Of a stretch of DNA of 64,000 nt, positions 45,140-53,496 are shown piece after piece. Each line of letters starts with the position of its first letter. The first letter of the stretch is position 1. The position numbers and the translations under genes were made by a program. The stretch lies in assembly GCA_038230255.1 (NCBI GenBank), contig JBBRNP010000007.1, forward strand, positions 62,001 to 126,000. The letters run 5' to 3'. This DNA is from AV40 sp038230255. GTDB taxonomy: Bacteria > Verrucomicrobiota > Verrucomicrobiia > Chthoniobacterales > UBA10450. The notes beneath the pieces are model-generated. The model had not been told where the DNA came from. It worked only from the letters and a program-made list of their open reading frames with translations, and made no database searches.

Positions 45140-46626
45140 GCTATCTCGAATTACTCAAGCTCGCCGCGCCCGAGACGATTGTCGTTGTCACCGCGCTCGC
45201 AGTTCTGACCATTGGATTAACGACCGCGCGCGCGTTGGTGTTGGGTCCAATTGTTGCCGTACTCGGCATTGCGCTCGCGATCGGCGCCGTGCTGATGCTG
45301 CCGCAGCATGCGAATCTGTTTGGCGGAATGCTGGTGATTTCGCCGCTCAATTCGCTTTTCAAAATTATCTGCCTCGCGCTCGCGATCGCTACCGTTCCTC
45401 TCGTGTTCTCGGAAAAATCTTTGGCAAATCCTGGCGAGTATATCGCCGTGCTTTTGCTCGGATCGGTGGGACTGATGCTGTTGGTTGGAAGCGAAGAGCT
45501 GCTCATGATTTTTATCGGACTCGAGCTGCTGGGATTGTCGCTCTATGTGCTGGCTGCTTTCGATAAAACGGATATCCGCTCGGCCGAAGCCGGTCTGAAA
45601 TATTTTCTCTTCGGCAGCACGGCCAGCGCTTTCACGCTTTTTGGGATCAGTCTGATTTATGGCATGTCCGGGACGACCACGCTCGCCGCGATCGGACAAA
45701 AGTTGACCACACTTCCGCTCCAACCGCTGCTCGCGGTCGGGATCGTGATGACGCTGATCGGTTTTGCCTTCAAAATCGCCGCCGCGCCGTTTCATCTTTG
45801 GGCGCCCGATGCTTATCAAGGCGCGCCGATTCCGAGCGCCGCTTTCATTTCGTCCGGTTCAAAAGTCGCCTCGTTCGTTGTGCTCGGGAAAATCGTGCTC
45901 GTCGGTTTCGGACCGGTCCATGGCAGCGCCGACTGGCATGCGATGATCGCCGGTTGGTCGCCCGTGCTCGCCGCGCTGGCTGCGTTGTCGATCTTGCTCG
46001 GCAATTTCGTCGCACTCGCGCAAACGAATGTTCGCCGGTTACTGGCTTACTCTGCCGTCGCGCATGGGGGCTATACTTTGCTCGGCGTCGTTGCCGGCGG
46101 TCGCGAAGGATTTTCCGCGACACTCTTTTACACCACCATCTACGCAGTCACACTCATCGGCGCGTTCGCGGTCGTCGGCGCGGTCCGGCGGGAAACCGGC
46201 GGCGACGAACTGCAAAATTTCTCCGGACTGGCCGCGCGGTCGCCGTTCCTCGCAGCTTGTATGTCGATCTTCTTCTTGTCGCTGGCTGGTCTGCCGCCCT
46301 TGGCGGGATTTTTTGGAAAATTCTATTTGTTCAGCGCGGCCTTTCGCGCCGGAGGAAATCACGGCCTTCTCTGGCTGGTCGCGATTGCCCTCTTTGGCAG
46401 TTTCGTCTCGCTCTACTATTACCTAATCGTCCTCAAAGTAATCTTCGTCGACAAACCTTCTGAATCTCGTTACTCGCCTGCCACGCCGGAGCCGAGCGGA
46501 GGCGGGTCATTCGTCACTCGCCACTTTGTCGCGAAAGCGACAATCGCCCTTCTTGCCGCTGTCGTTCTCTTTCTCGGGATCATGCCGCAAACGTTGGCGG
46601 CCAAAATCATCGCTTCCCTGCCTTAA
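45136..46626 (+). CDS. nuoN: NADH-quinone oxidoreductase subunit N
   Basis: 496 residues, ATG overlapping the second nuoM. Antiporter-like pump with about 14 helices: MIFIGLELLGLSLYVLAAF, GLKYFLFGSTASAFTLFG, FKIAAAPFHLWAPDAYQGAP, VRRLLAYSAVAHGGYTLLG, LAGLPPLAGFFGKFYLF. Near the C-terminus a hydrophilic loop (YSPATPEPSGGGSFVTRH) is encoded by an inserted RSLGEGG-type repeat. Last gene of the plus-strand nuo arm. Confidence 0.96.
   Translation: MSYLELLKLAAPETIVVVTALAVLTIGLTTARALVLGPIVAVLGIALAIGAVLMLPQHANLFGGMLVISPLNSLFKIICLALAIATVPLVFSEKSLANPGEYIAVLLLGSVGLMLLVGSEELLMIFIGLELLGLSLYVLAAFDKTDIRSAEAGLKYFLFGSTASAFTLFGISLIYGMSGTTTLAAIGQKLTTLPLQPLLAVGIVMTLIGFAFKIAAAPFHLWAPDAYQGAPIPSAAFISSGSKVASFVVLGKIVLVGFGPVHGSADWHAMIAGWSPVLAALAALSILLGNFVALAQTNVRRLLAYSAVAHGGYTLLGVVAGGREGFSATLFYTTIYAVTLIGAFAVVGAVRRETGGDELQNFSGLAARSPFLAACMSIFFLSLAGLPPLAGFFGKFYLFSAAFRAGGNHGLLWLVAIALFGSFVSLYYYLIVLKVIFVDKPSESRYSPATPEPSGGGSFVTRHFVAKATIALLAAVVLFLGIMPQTLAAKIIASLP
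46467..46522. repeat. RSLGEGG-type repeat copy e in nuoN, flanked by 12-nt direct repeats
   Basis: The element (GCCACGCCGGAGCCGAGCGG and AGGCGGG) lies between TCGTTACTCGCC (46467-46478) and TCGTCACTCGCC (46511-46522), 11 of 12 bases identical. The reading frame of nuoN is kept. Confidence 0.8.
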
Positions 46627-46692
46627 AGAAATTTTGCTCCAACCGAAAAAAATGCGTGCTCATTTGTTAAAATTCACGTTATAGATTTTTCT

Positions 46693-47712
46693 GTGCAGCG
46701 ACAGCGGACAGGTGAGGCCGCGAACGTTCACCGCGTAAAGGCCGGCCCGATCAGCGAATTCATTGATCGGCATTACCGGCACTTTAACGCCGCGGTGGTC
46801 AAGGATGCCGCCGACGCTTACAGCGCGCACATCAATGGCGGCGGCAAAATGATGATCACTCTCGCCGGCGCGATGAGCACCGCCGAGCTCGGCGTTTCTC
46901 TGGCCGAGATGATTCGTCAGGACAAAGTTCACGCCATAACGTGCACCGGCGCAAATTTGGAAGAGGACCTTTTCAATCTGGTCGCGCGCACCAAATACGA
47001 GCGTTTGCCAAACTATCGCGAGCTCAGTCCGCAGCAGGAAGAGGAGCTTTTGAATCGTCACTTGAATCGCGTGACCGATACCTGCATTCCGGAAGAAGAG
47101 GCGATCCGCCGCATCGAACGGATTGTCATCGACGAATGGGTTTCGGCGGCGAAAACGAAGGAAAGAAAATTTCCGCACGAGTTTCTGTTTAAGATTTTGC
47201 GAGAATGCCGGCTCAAGAAATTCTACGAGATCGATCCGTCGGACAGTTGGATGATGGCCGCGGCGCATAAAAATCTCCCGATGGTCGTGCCAGGCTGGGA
47301 AGATTCGACCCTTGGAAATATTTATGCCGCGCGCTGCATTACCGGGCACATCAGTGATGTCCACACCGTCCGCTCCGGCATCGAATACATGATGGAACTG
47401 GTGGACTGGTACCGGCGCGAATCGAAGGATTCATCCATCGGCTTCTTTCAAATCGGCGGCGGCATCGCGGGCGATTTCCCGATTTGCGTCGTGCCGCTGC
47501 TCAATCAAGACCTCGTCACTGAGCAAGTGCCGGAGTGGGGTTATTTCTGCCAGATCAGCGATTCCACCACCAGCTTCGGATCGTATTCGGGCGCGGTCCC
47601 GAACGAAAAAATCACCTGGGGTAAACTTCGGTCTACCACCCCGCGATTCATTATTGAATCCGACGCCACCATCGTTGCGCCGTTGGTGTTTGCGAAAGTT
47701 TTAGGTTGGTAA
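46693..47712 (+). CDS. Deoxyhypusine-synthase-family protein
   Basis: 339 residues, GTG start. Family blocks: MMITLAGAMSTAELG, HAITCTGANLEEDLF, GWEDSTLGN, FFQIGGGIAGDFP, and WGKLRSTTPRFIIESDATI with Lys311 at the position of the catalytic lysine of eukaryotic deoxyhypusine synthase. The eukaryotic enzyme uses spermidine to modify eIF5A; bacterial homologues are mostly thought to make homospermidine or act on unknown targets. Bacteria have EF-P rather than eIF5A, and the EF-P here lacks the Lys. Agmatine deiminase in the same window supports polyamine metabolism. It follows nuoN by 66 nt; no clear operon partner. Confidence 0.88.
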   Translation: MQRQRTGEAANVHRVKAGPISEFIDRHYRHFNAAVVKDAADAYSAHINGGGKMMITLAGAMSTAELGVSLAEMIRQDKVHAITCTGANLEEDLFNLVARTKYERLPNYRELSPQQEEELLNRHLNRVTDTCIPEEEAIRRIERIVIDEWVSAAKTKERKFPHEFLFKILRECRLKKFYEIDPSDSWMMAAAHKNLPMVVPGWEDSTLGNIYAARCITGHISDVHTVRSGIEYMMELVDWYRRESKDSSIGFFQIGGGIAGDFPICVVPLLNQDLVTEQVPEWGYFCQISDSTTSFGSYSGAVPNEKITWGKLRSTTPRFIIESDATIVAPLVFAKVLGW

Positions 47713-47720
47713 AATCACTG

Positions 47721-47751
47721 CTTGCCACGCCGTAGCTTTAGCGTCGGCGGG
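47721..47751. repeat. RSLGEGG-type palindromic repeat, copy f
   Basis: CTTGCCACGCCGTAGCTTTA followed by GCGTCGGCGGG in the spacer after the deoxyhypusine-synthase-like gene. The rest of this 137-nt spacer shows no gene. Confidence 0.8.
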
Positions 47752-47849
47752 ATCTTCGCCAAAGTTCCCGATTGGTGACGCGCGCACGCCGCGCGTTTGG
47801 TCTTCTACTTTCTCCTTCCTAATTTCTAATTTCCTTGGACAATCGCGGG

Positions 47850-48572
47850 ATGAAAACTTCCCTGATTGTAACCGTGTTGACAGCGACATCGCTCGCTCTC
47901 TCATCATTTGCCCAGCAGCCGACGACTTCCCCGGCGACCGGCGGCAAAGCCTCTAATTCCGGCCAAGTGCCTGTCCCGGCGAATCCAGCCGGCGGCACCG
48001 GAGCAAGCGCTCCAACCGGCCAGCCGAGCGCGGCCGACATGGAGAAAATGATGCAGCAGATGATGGAGCTCTCGAAGCTGAACGAAAATCACAAGCTGCT
48101 CGTCGGCCTCGACGGCAATTGGGATTACACCGTCAAGATGTGGATGAACCCTGATCCAAACGCCAAGCCGCAGGAATCGAAAGGCACAGCGGTTCGGAAA
48201 TCGATGATGGACGGGCGTTTTGTTGTCATGGACGTGACCGGGAAAATGGAGATGCCCGGTCCGGACGGCAAACCGAAGCAGATGACCTTCAAGGGCATGG
48301 GCTTGGAAGGCTACGATAACGTGAAAAAGAAATTCGTCGGCACCTGGGTCGACAATATGGGCACCGGTATCATGATGTCGGAAGGCACTTACGATCCGGC
48401 GACCAAAACGTTCACCTACACCGGCGAATACGAAGCGATTCCCGGGATGAAACAAAAGATCCGTGAAGTGATGAAGCTCGCGGACAACAACCACATGTCC
48501 TTCGAGTGGTATGAGGACCACGGCGGCAAAGAAGCCAAGACGATGGAGATCAACTACACACGAAAGAAGTAG
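47850..48572 (+). CDS. Exported DUF1579 family protein
   Basis: 240 residues from the ATG at 47850 (an in-frame TTG at 47835 is less likely). Signal peptide (SLIVTVLTATSLALSSFA), then a Gly/Pro/Ser linker, then a DUF1579 beta-barrel-like domain: GLDGNWDYTVKMWM, MMDGRFVVMDVTGKMEM, GLEGYDNVKKKFVGTWVDNM. The role of this domain is unknown; the fold is lipocalin-like, so binding of a hydrophobic ligand is possible. A strong terminator follows at 48666. The 3' end is partly duplicated after an inserted repeat. Confidence 0.85.
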   Translation: MKTSLIVTVLTATSLALSSFAQQPTTSPATGGKASNSGQVPVPANPAGGTGASAPTGQPSAADMEKMMQQMMELSKLNENHKLLVGLDGNWDYTVKMWMNPDPNAKPQESKGTAVRKSMMDGRFVVMDVTGKMEMPGPDGKPKQMTFKGMGLEGYDNVKKKFVGTWVDNMGTGIMMSEGTYDPATKTFTYTGEYEAIPGMKQKIREVMKLADNNHMSFEWYEDHGGKEAKTMEINYTRKK

Positions 48573-48639
48573 TTAACGGTGGCCTGCCGCGCCGTAGCCT
48601 TGGCGAAGGCGGGAGATCAACTACACGAAAAAGAAATAG
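48545..48639. repeat. RSLGEGG-type repeat copy g between duplicated gene ends
   Basis: GGAGATCAACTACAC (48545-48559), the last codons of the DUF1579 gene, recurs at 48612-48626, each followed by a similar GAAA-rich end and TAG. The element CCTGCCGCGCCGTAGCC / TTGGCGAAGGCGGG lies between them. This is the pattern of an insertion with a long duplication, or of unequal recombination. Confidence 0.85.
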
Positions 48640-48665
48640 TCCGAACGACTAGCAACATTTAACGA

Positions 48666-48699
48666 AGCGCCCGCGGGAATTTCCCGCGGGCGCTTTTTC
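48666..48699 (+). terminator. Rho-independent terminator after DUF1579 gene
   Basis: Perfect 14-bp inverted repeat AGCGCCCGCGGGAA / TTCCCGCGGGCGCT with a minimal loop, followed by TTTTCTT. Confidence 0.9.
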
Positions 48700-48745
48700 T
48701 TATCTCGGTGCGGCACGAAACAAAGGCCGCAGTTCTCATTTTCTT

Positions 48746-48782
48746 CCTCTCCCTTGCTCGGGAGAGGATTGAGGTGAGGGTG
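48746..48782. repeat. CTCTCCCT-type hairpin repeat (uninterrupted form)
   Basis: CCTCTCCCTTGCTCGGGAGAGG followed, beyond 20 bases, by ATTGAGGTGAGGGTG. The stem CTCTCCC/GGGAGAG is perfect. A second copy at 30472 is split by an RSLGEGG element at the base after ATTG. Confidence 0.75.
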
Positions 48783-48818
48783 ACTCGCGCTTCGCGCTCA
48801 GCAATTTGTCACCTCTAG

Positions 48819-49871
48819 ATGGATACCCTTTCCGTTTTTTTTCTCGCTCAGGGCGACCAATCGGCCGATGCCGTGATGACGCGACTGACCACGTTCATCC
48901 GCGCAGCCAAACAAACTCTCGATTTTGCTCTTTACGACATGCGGTTCAATGATGCGCTGAAGGCTGCGCTCAGCTCCGCTTTGCGCGAGCGGGCTGCGGC
49001 CGGTGTGCAAATTCGGTTTTGCTATGATGGGGACAAACCAGTTCAGCCAAATGTCGCCGCCGGCCAGGACCCCGCTCCCGCAGGCACCGGCGCATTTGTT
49101 CAATCGTTAGGCTATCTCTGGCGCCGCATCGCCGGGATGAAACTGATGCACAACAAATTCATCGTCCGCGACGGGCAATCGGTCTGGACCGGTTCAACCA
49201 ACATGACGGATGACGCATTTACATTGATGGAAAACAATATTCTCGAAATCGATTCGCCGGCATTGGCCGATTACTACGCACAGGACTTCGAACAACTCTG
49301 GGAGAAAGAAAACTTCGAGAACACCGGCAATATTCACACTGAACCCGTGCCTCTGGCCTTTTCCGGGCAACCGGTTACAGCGCGGGTCATGTTTTCGCCC
49401 GGCCTCGGTCAGGAAATCGATGCCGAGATCGCCCGGCGCGTCCGCGAAGCGAAACGACGCGTCCGGATTTGCAGTTTATTAATTAACTCAGGCACGCTCA
49501 TTTCCGAACTCGGAAATTTGTTGCAGCGAGGCACCGTCGCGGTCGACGGCATTTATGACCGCACCCAAATGGCTGACGTTTATCGGCAGTGGCAGGGCGT
49601 GCCATCTAATCGATGGAAAATCGGCGCCCTCCAGGAAATTATCGCACGCGCCCACCTCGTCGGAAAAAATTCAACGCCCTATACACCGACCAGCAAACAC
49701 GATTTCATGCACAACAAAGTCCTGGTCGTCGACGACACCGTGATCACCGGTTCCTATAACTTCTCGCGCAGCGCCGAGTTCAACGCCGAGAACATTCTGT
49801 TCATTGAAAGCGGGCCGCTGGCCGAAAACTATAGCGCCTACATCGATCACCTGATCCAAAAATATAAATAG
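48819..49871 (+). CDS. Phospholipase D-like protein
   Basis: 350 residues with two HKD motifs: MHNKFIVRDGQSVWTGSTN (His111, Lys113) and MHNKVLVVDDTVITGSYNF (His298, Lys300). The family includes phospholipases, cardiolipin synthases and the nuclease Nuc. No signal peptide or membrane segment is clear, and the short N-terminus starts DTLSVFFLAQGDQSADA, so a nuclease or cytosolic phosphodiesterase is as likely as a lipase. It stands alone, between a terminator and a 300-nt gene-free stretch. Confidence 0.88.
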   Translation: MDTLSVFFLAQGDQSADAVMTRLTTFIRAAKQTLDFALYDMRFNDALKAALSSALRERAAAGVQIRFCYDGDKPVQPNVAAGQDPAPAGTGAFVQSLGYLWRRIAGMKLMHNKFIVRDGQSVWTGSTNMTDDAFTLMENNILEIDSPALADYYAQDFEQLWEKENFENTGNIHTEPVPLAFSGQPVTARVMFSPGLGQEIDAEIARRVREAKRRVRICSLLINSGTLISELGNLLQRGTVAVDGIYDRTQMADVYRQWQGVPSNRWKIGALQEIIARAHLVGKNSTPYTPTSKHDFMHNKVLVVDDTVITGSYNFSRSAEFNAENILFIESGPLAENYSAYIDHLIQKYK

Positions 49872-50171
49872 TGACCAGTGACAAGTGACGAGTGATCAGG
49901 TAGGGGCAATTGACCTCAATTCTGCGGCACTGCGGCAATCTAAATGCAGGGTTTCATTATGATGAACTAGCAGGGCGCGTAATCGCCCGATCCGCGGATT
50001 GCAAATTCAGAGAAAGATTTCGCGATTCCTCACGAACTATGTTTCATGCGCCATCGATTCTCCTGTCTCAAGCCCATTCAATCGGTTGTTAACATCTATC
50101 GCTTCTTATTTTGTAACTTTTACTTTCTGATCTCCTGATTTTCTTCGCCTCTTACTTCCCTAATTAAAGTT
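49872..50171. other. Gene-free 300-nt spacer with GTCAC-type repeat
   Basis: It begins with units GTGACCAGTGACAAGTGACG, inverse to those at 50180-50212 and 51314-51347. The remaining sequence is AT-richer than the neighbours near 50090-50170 and shows no convincing reading frame, RNA gene or terminator. Confidence 0.6.
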
Positions 50172-51317
50172 GTGTCTGACTCGTCACTGGTCACAGGTCA
50201 CTTGTCACTTTCCGTAGATCCGCGCTTTCAAGATCGCGAGCGTCAGCCGGGTCTCGATCTTCTCCGCGCGCTGGCGATCATTATCGTCGTCATTTATCAC
50301 GCCGGGATCATGGGTTTCCCCATGCCAGGCCGTGTTCATCGGTTCGGATGGATCGGGGTCGATCTTTTCTTCGTTCTGAGCGGTTACCTGATCGGCGGCC
50401 AACTGCTCGCGCCGCTCGCCCGCGATCAGTCGATCAAACTCGGCCGGTTTTTTGCGCGTCGGGCGTTGCGAATCATGCCGGCCTACTTGGTCGTGCTCGC
50501 GATTTACTTATTGTTGCCGTCGTGGCGCGAGTATCCCGACATGGCGCAGCCGCTCTGGAAATTTCTTCTCTCCGTCCAAAATATCGCTCTGCACGGCGGC
50601 ACCGCGTTCTCACACGCATGGTCGCTCGCGGTCGAAGACCAGTTTTATCTGTGTCTTCCGTTCGTCCTGCTCCTGGCAAATCGCTGGCCACGCGGCTCCG
50701 TTCTCATTCCATGCGCGATCATCTTCGGCGGAATCGCGTTGCGAGCATTTCTTGCCTGGCAAAATCCTTCCGAGATTTCCGGCGTCTCATTTCGCGGCTT
50801 TCAAGCCTGGATCTACTATCCGACCTGGACCCGGCTCGATCCGCTCGTCCTCGGCGTTGCTTTGGCCGCGATCGAAAAATTCCGTCCCGCGTGCTGGCAG
50901 CGACTCACTAACTCTGCGATCTGGCTTTGGTTTCCTGGTCTCGCGCTCATCGTTTACGCCTTGTGGTTGGGCGAAGGCGAATATCTCTCCGTCTCGGCCG
51001 CGATCTGGCAATTCCCGCTCATCGCTTTCGGCATGGCGGCGCTTCTCGTTTGCGCAGTCAGTCCGAGATTATTTTTTCGTCGCATTGCCATCCCCGGCGC
51101 GGCGTTCATCGCCAGCATCGCTTACAGCGCGTATCTGATTCAAAAACTCGTCATCCATTTCGTCGCGCAGTTTTGCACGGCTCACGACATCGCGCTTACG
51201 TCCGCGTCCGCTCTTCTTGGTGTGGAGATTTGCGTCTACCTGGCCGGTTTCATTCTCTTCCTGTTGATCGAACGCCCTTTCCTTCAATTGCGTCACCGCC
51301 TGGCACCGCGGAAGTGA
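50172..51317 (+). CDS. Acyltransferase 3 family membrane protein
   Basis: 381 residues with about 10 hydrophobic segments. The family start is visible: GLDLLRALAIIIVVIYHAG, FGWIGVDLFFVLSGYLIGG, then RRALRIMPAYLV and AWSLAVEDQFYL. Such proteins O-acylate sugars of LPS, peptidoglycan or secreted glycans. The GTG start at 50172 lies inside a GTCAC-type repeat, and the first about 13 residues (SDSSLVTGHLSL) are repeat-encoded; a TTG at 50202 would avoid them. The gene is bracketed by repeat copies on both sides. Confidence 0.88.
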   Translation: MSDSSLVTGHLSLSVDPRFQDRERQPGLDLLRALAIIIVVIYHAGIMGFPMPGRVHRFGWIGVDLFFVLSGYLIGGQLLAPLARDQSIKLGRFFARRALRIMPAYLVVLAIYLLLPSWREYPDMAQPLWKFLLSVQNIALHGGTAFSHAWSLAVEDQFYLCLPFVLLLANRWPRGSVLIPCAIIFGGIALRAFLAWQNPSEISGVSFRGFQAWIYYPTWTRLDPLVLGVALAAIEKFRPACWQRLTNSAIWLWFPGLALIVYALWLGEGEYLSVSAAIWQFPLIAFGMAALLVCAVSPRLFFRRIAIPGAAFIASIAYSAYLIQKLVIHFVAQFCTAHDIALTSASALLGVEICVYLAGFILFLLIERPFLQLRHRLAPRK

Positions 51318-51347
51318 CTGGTCACTCGTCACAAGTCACTTGTCACT
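51314..51347. repeat. GTCACTCGTCAC-type repeat after acyltransferase gene
   Basis: GACTGGTCACTCGTCACAAG and TCACTTGTCACTGC, 7-8-nt units, overlap the stop codon of the acyltransferase gene. The same family lies over its 5' end (50180-50212). Confidence 0.7.
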
Positions 51348-51353
51348 GCTTTT

Positions 51354-51821
51354 TCAGAGCCAGCGGCGCACTTCGCGTTTCAATTCCAGATACGGCTCGC
51401 CGAATTTTGCGGTGAGATATCTCTCTTCCCGCAGGATCACGCCATAATGCATGATCAAAACGAGCGGAACGACAAACAGCAGCGTGATCCAGTCGTTCAG
51501 AAAAAATCCGAACGCGACCTGCAGTAAACAAAGCGCCAGATACATCGGATTGCGCGTGAAGCGAAACGGTCCGCCGCGCACAATCGCTAACGCAGGCTTG
51601 GCCGGATTCACGTTGGTTCCCGCCGTTTTCATCATCACCAGGGCAGACAGCGCGAGCGTTGGCGCCAGAATAACGAGAACAATTCCGCAGACCAGGCTGG
51701 CTCGGTAACTCATGATCGGTAGCTGAATCAAAAAGAAATGCACGAGCGCGCTGATCACCGCGCTCATCAGCAAGATCAGCGGCGGGAACGCGATGACACC
51801 GGGATTATCGTCAGTCGTCAC
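51354..51821 (-). CDS. Isoprenylcysteine-methyltransferase-like membrane protein
   Basis: 155 residues from the GTG at 51821, which overlaps the previous stop by 11 nt; an ATG at 51872 would overlap by 62 nt and add 17 residues. Four hydrophobic segments. The ICMT/PEMT signature is at the C-terminus: GPFRFTRNPMYLAL, then REERYLTAKFGEPYLELKRE. Members methylate small or lipid substrates at the membrane; the bacterial substrate is unknown. It is probably co-transcribed with the DUF697 gene upstream. Confidence 0.85.
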   Translation of the reverse strand: MTTDDNPGVIAFPPLILLMSAVISALVHFFLIQLPIMSYRASLVCGIVLVILAPTLALSALVMMKTAGTNVNPAKPALAIVRGGPFRFTRNPMYLALCLLQVAFGFFLNDWITLLFVVPLVLIMHYGVILREERYLTAKFGEPYLELKREVRRWL

Positions 51822-52839
51822 TGGTAACTGCGCTGGCTTCTTCTTTGATGCGCCAATGTGAGACTCGGCCAATCAAGTCGCGCGTGGCCGCGGCGATGTC
51901 TTCGGCTTTCGACACGCCGCTGTCGATCAACGCGCGTCCGGTGGCTTCCCAAATTTTTCGCACCACCAGCGCGCCGTTTTCGCGGACGATGCGGCCGAGA
52001 TGCTGGACAGCGGCGGCAGTTGCAGATTTACGAATCAGTTCGGGTGACGAGCGCGATGTTAGTTCGCAGTAGCGTCGGGCAACTTCGCCCACGCGCAGGG
52101 TGAGGAACGCGTTGGCCGCTCCGTTAGAAACGCATCTCACTAGCAGAGCTGAAATCCCGCTCAAGCCCGGGATTCCACCTTTGAGGGCCGGCACAACCGA
52201 AGTGGCCAGCGGCGCGACCATTTCACCGAGATCGAGCGATTCGAGTCCGCTGGAAATGAACGCGGTGCCGGCAACGTTCAGATAAAGCCGGACCAATTCG
52301 CGAGGCGACGGCCGCTGCACGTAAATGCGTGCGACCCGACCGACCATTTGGATTTGAGTGAAGAGAAGAATGAGCGCGTCGAGCCGGCCATTTTGCATCA
52401 GCGCCGTGCTCAGAAACACCGTGCTGGCGGTTCGGCGCACAACGGCGTCCGACTCCGCTGACAAAACGCCGATCGCATTTTCGATCTCTGCCTCGCTGCT
52501 GAGAGAAATCCCGCGCGTGCGCGGGTTGGCGGCGAGCCGGACGCGGAGCGCTTCCAGATACGCGTCGTGCTTCGGACCGAACTCTTCCTCTGGCGGAATC
52601 AGCGCCGCCGGAAGTTTTGCGTAAGCAATCACGCAATAAAGCGCGAAGAAGCCGGCCGCGAGAATGAGCGTCCAGAAGACGAAGCTGCCGGCAAGCGGAT
52701 GAATTCTCTCGGCCAGCGTAATCAAGCTGGTCACGCCGGCCACGATCAGCGAGACGACGCAAACCGTCACCAGCACGACCAGCGCGATAATAATTTTCCG
52801 CCCGTTAAAGTTCTGCTCTGGCGAGGTGGCAGTATTCAC
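51811..52839 (-). CDS. DUF697 (YcjF-like) membrane protein
   Basis: 342 residues, GTG start. Two N-terminal hydrophobic segments (about 17-40 and 50-75), then a helical cytosolic part with the DUF697 blocks GRLDALILLFTQIQMVGRVA, IYVQRPSPRELVRLYLNV and EVARRYCELT. YcjF-like proteins often pair with a GTPase (YcjX), but none is here. Function is unknown. Followed by an overlapping methyltransferase-like gene. Confidence 0.8.
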   Translation of the reverse strand: MNTATSPEQNFNGRKIIIALVVLVTVCVVSLIVAGVTSLITLAERIHPLAGSFVFWTLILAAGFFALYCVIAYAKLPAALIPPEEEFGPKHDAYLEALRVRLAANPRTRGISLSSEAEIENAIGVLSAESDAVVRRTASTVFLSTALMQNGRLDALILLFTQIQMVGRVARIYVQRPSPRELVRLYLNVAGTAFISSGLESLDLGEMVAPLATSVVPALKGGIPGLSGISALLVRCVSNGAANAFLTLRVGEVARRYCELTSRSSPELIRKSATAAAVQHLGRIVRENGALVVRKIWEATGRALIDSGVSKAEDIAAATRDLIGRVSHWRIKEEASAVTSDD

Positions 52840-53056
52840 AGTTGTTTCATTAGTCTCCGCCTGCCGCCGTCACGTTCAACACAAACGTTGAACCGCGGAT
52901 ATCGCGGATAGTTCGACGAGCCTTCTTTAATCCGTGTAAATCAGTGTAATCCGTGGTCAAACCTGATTCCGGCCTCGTTTCCTAATTCATAATTCCTACT
53001 TTCTACCTTTCTTCTGCCGTGGATGGCTATTTCCCGGATTTCGGCTATACTCCTCG
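52840..53056. repeat. 217-nt divergent spacer with TAATCCGTG-type repeat
   Basis: AACCGCGGATATCGCGGATA and TTTAATCCGTGTAAATCAG / TGTAATCCGTGGTC occupy 52890-52962 and belong to the family of the nuoA-nuoH spacer. Nothing else recognisable is seen up to the next start at 53057. Confidence 0.6.
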
Positions 53057-53413
53057 ATGTCTAAATCCGTTGGAGCTTCTTTTTCACGTCGGATGCCCGA
53101 CAACGTAACCGAGGAGTTGGTGGCCGTGCTTTCGTCCAGGGCCTCCTTTGAATTCAAACCTTTGTTCGACATCATCTTATTGAATCTTCGGGAACGAAAC
53201 GCGGCCAGCGGCGGGGAAGAAATGCTGCGCTTGCGCGTTTACGAAAAACTTCAGGGTCTGGTCGGCCAGGGTGCGGTCAATCGAACGGTCAACGGGATCA
53301 CGAAAAAGTATAAAGGTGTCGGCCCGCGCATGGCCACGTTACGGGCGGAAATGAAAGTCTTGCGTGCCGAGTGGGCTGAAAAGGTTCGAGCCAAGGCCGC
53401 CGCGCGAAGCTGA
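53057..53413 (+). CDS. Small basic helical protein, unknown
   Basis: 118 residues, Arg/Lys-rich, predicted mostly helical (EEMLRLRVYEKLQGLVGQG, AEMKVLRAEWAEKVRAK). No membrane segment, signal or known motif. A similar tone of basic composition continues in the next small gene, and palindromic 19-mers begin just after. I do not recognise it. Confidence 0.6.
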   Translation: MSKSVGASFSRRMPDNVTEELVAVLSSRASFEFKPLFDIILLNLRERNAASGGEEMLRLRVYEKLQGLVGQGAVNRTVNGITKKYKGVGPRMATLRAEMKVLRAEWAEKVRAKAAARS

Positions 53414-53454
53414 TCGCCGCGGGAACTATTTACTTTCGATCATTCGCGGTCGCC

Positions 53455-53473
53455 GTATCATAAGCGGCTTATG
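53455..53473. repeat. 19-nt palindrome, copy 1
   Basis: ATCATAAGCGGCTTATGAT: perfect 9-bp arms around one base, 24 nt before the 66-residue gene. Copies at 53719 and 54529. Confidence 0.75.
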
Positions 53474-53496
53474 ATGCAGAATGGGCGCGCTTCTAA

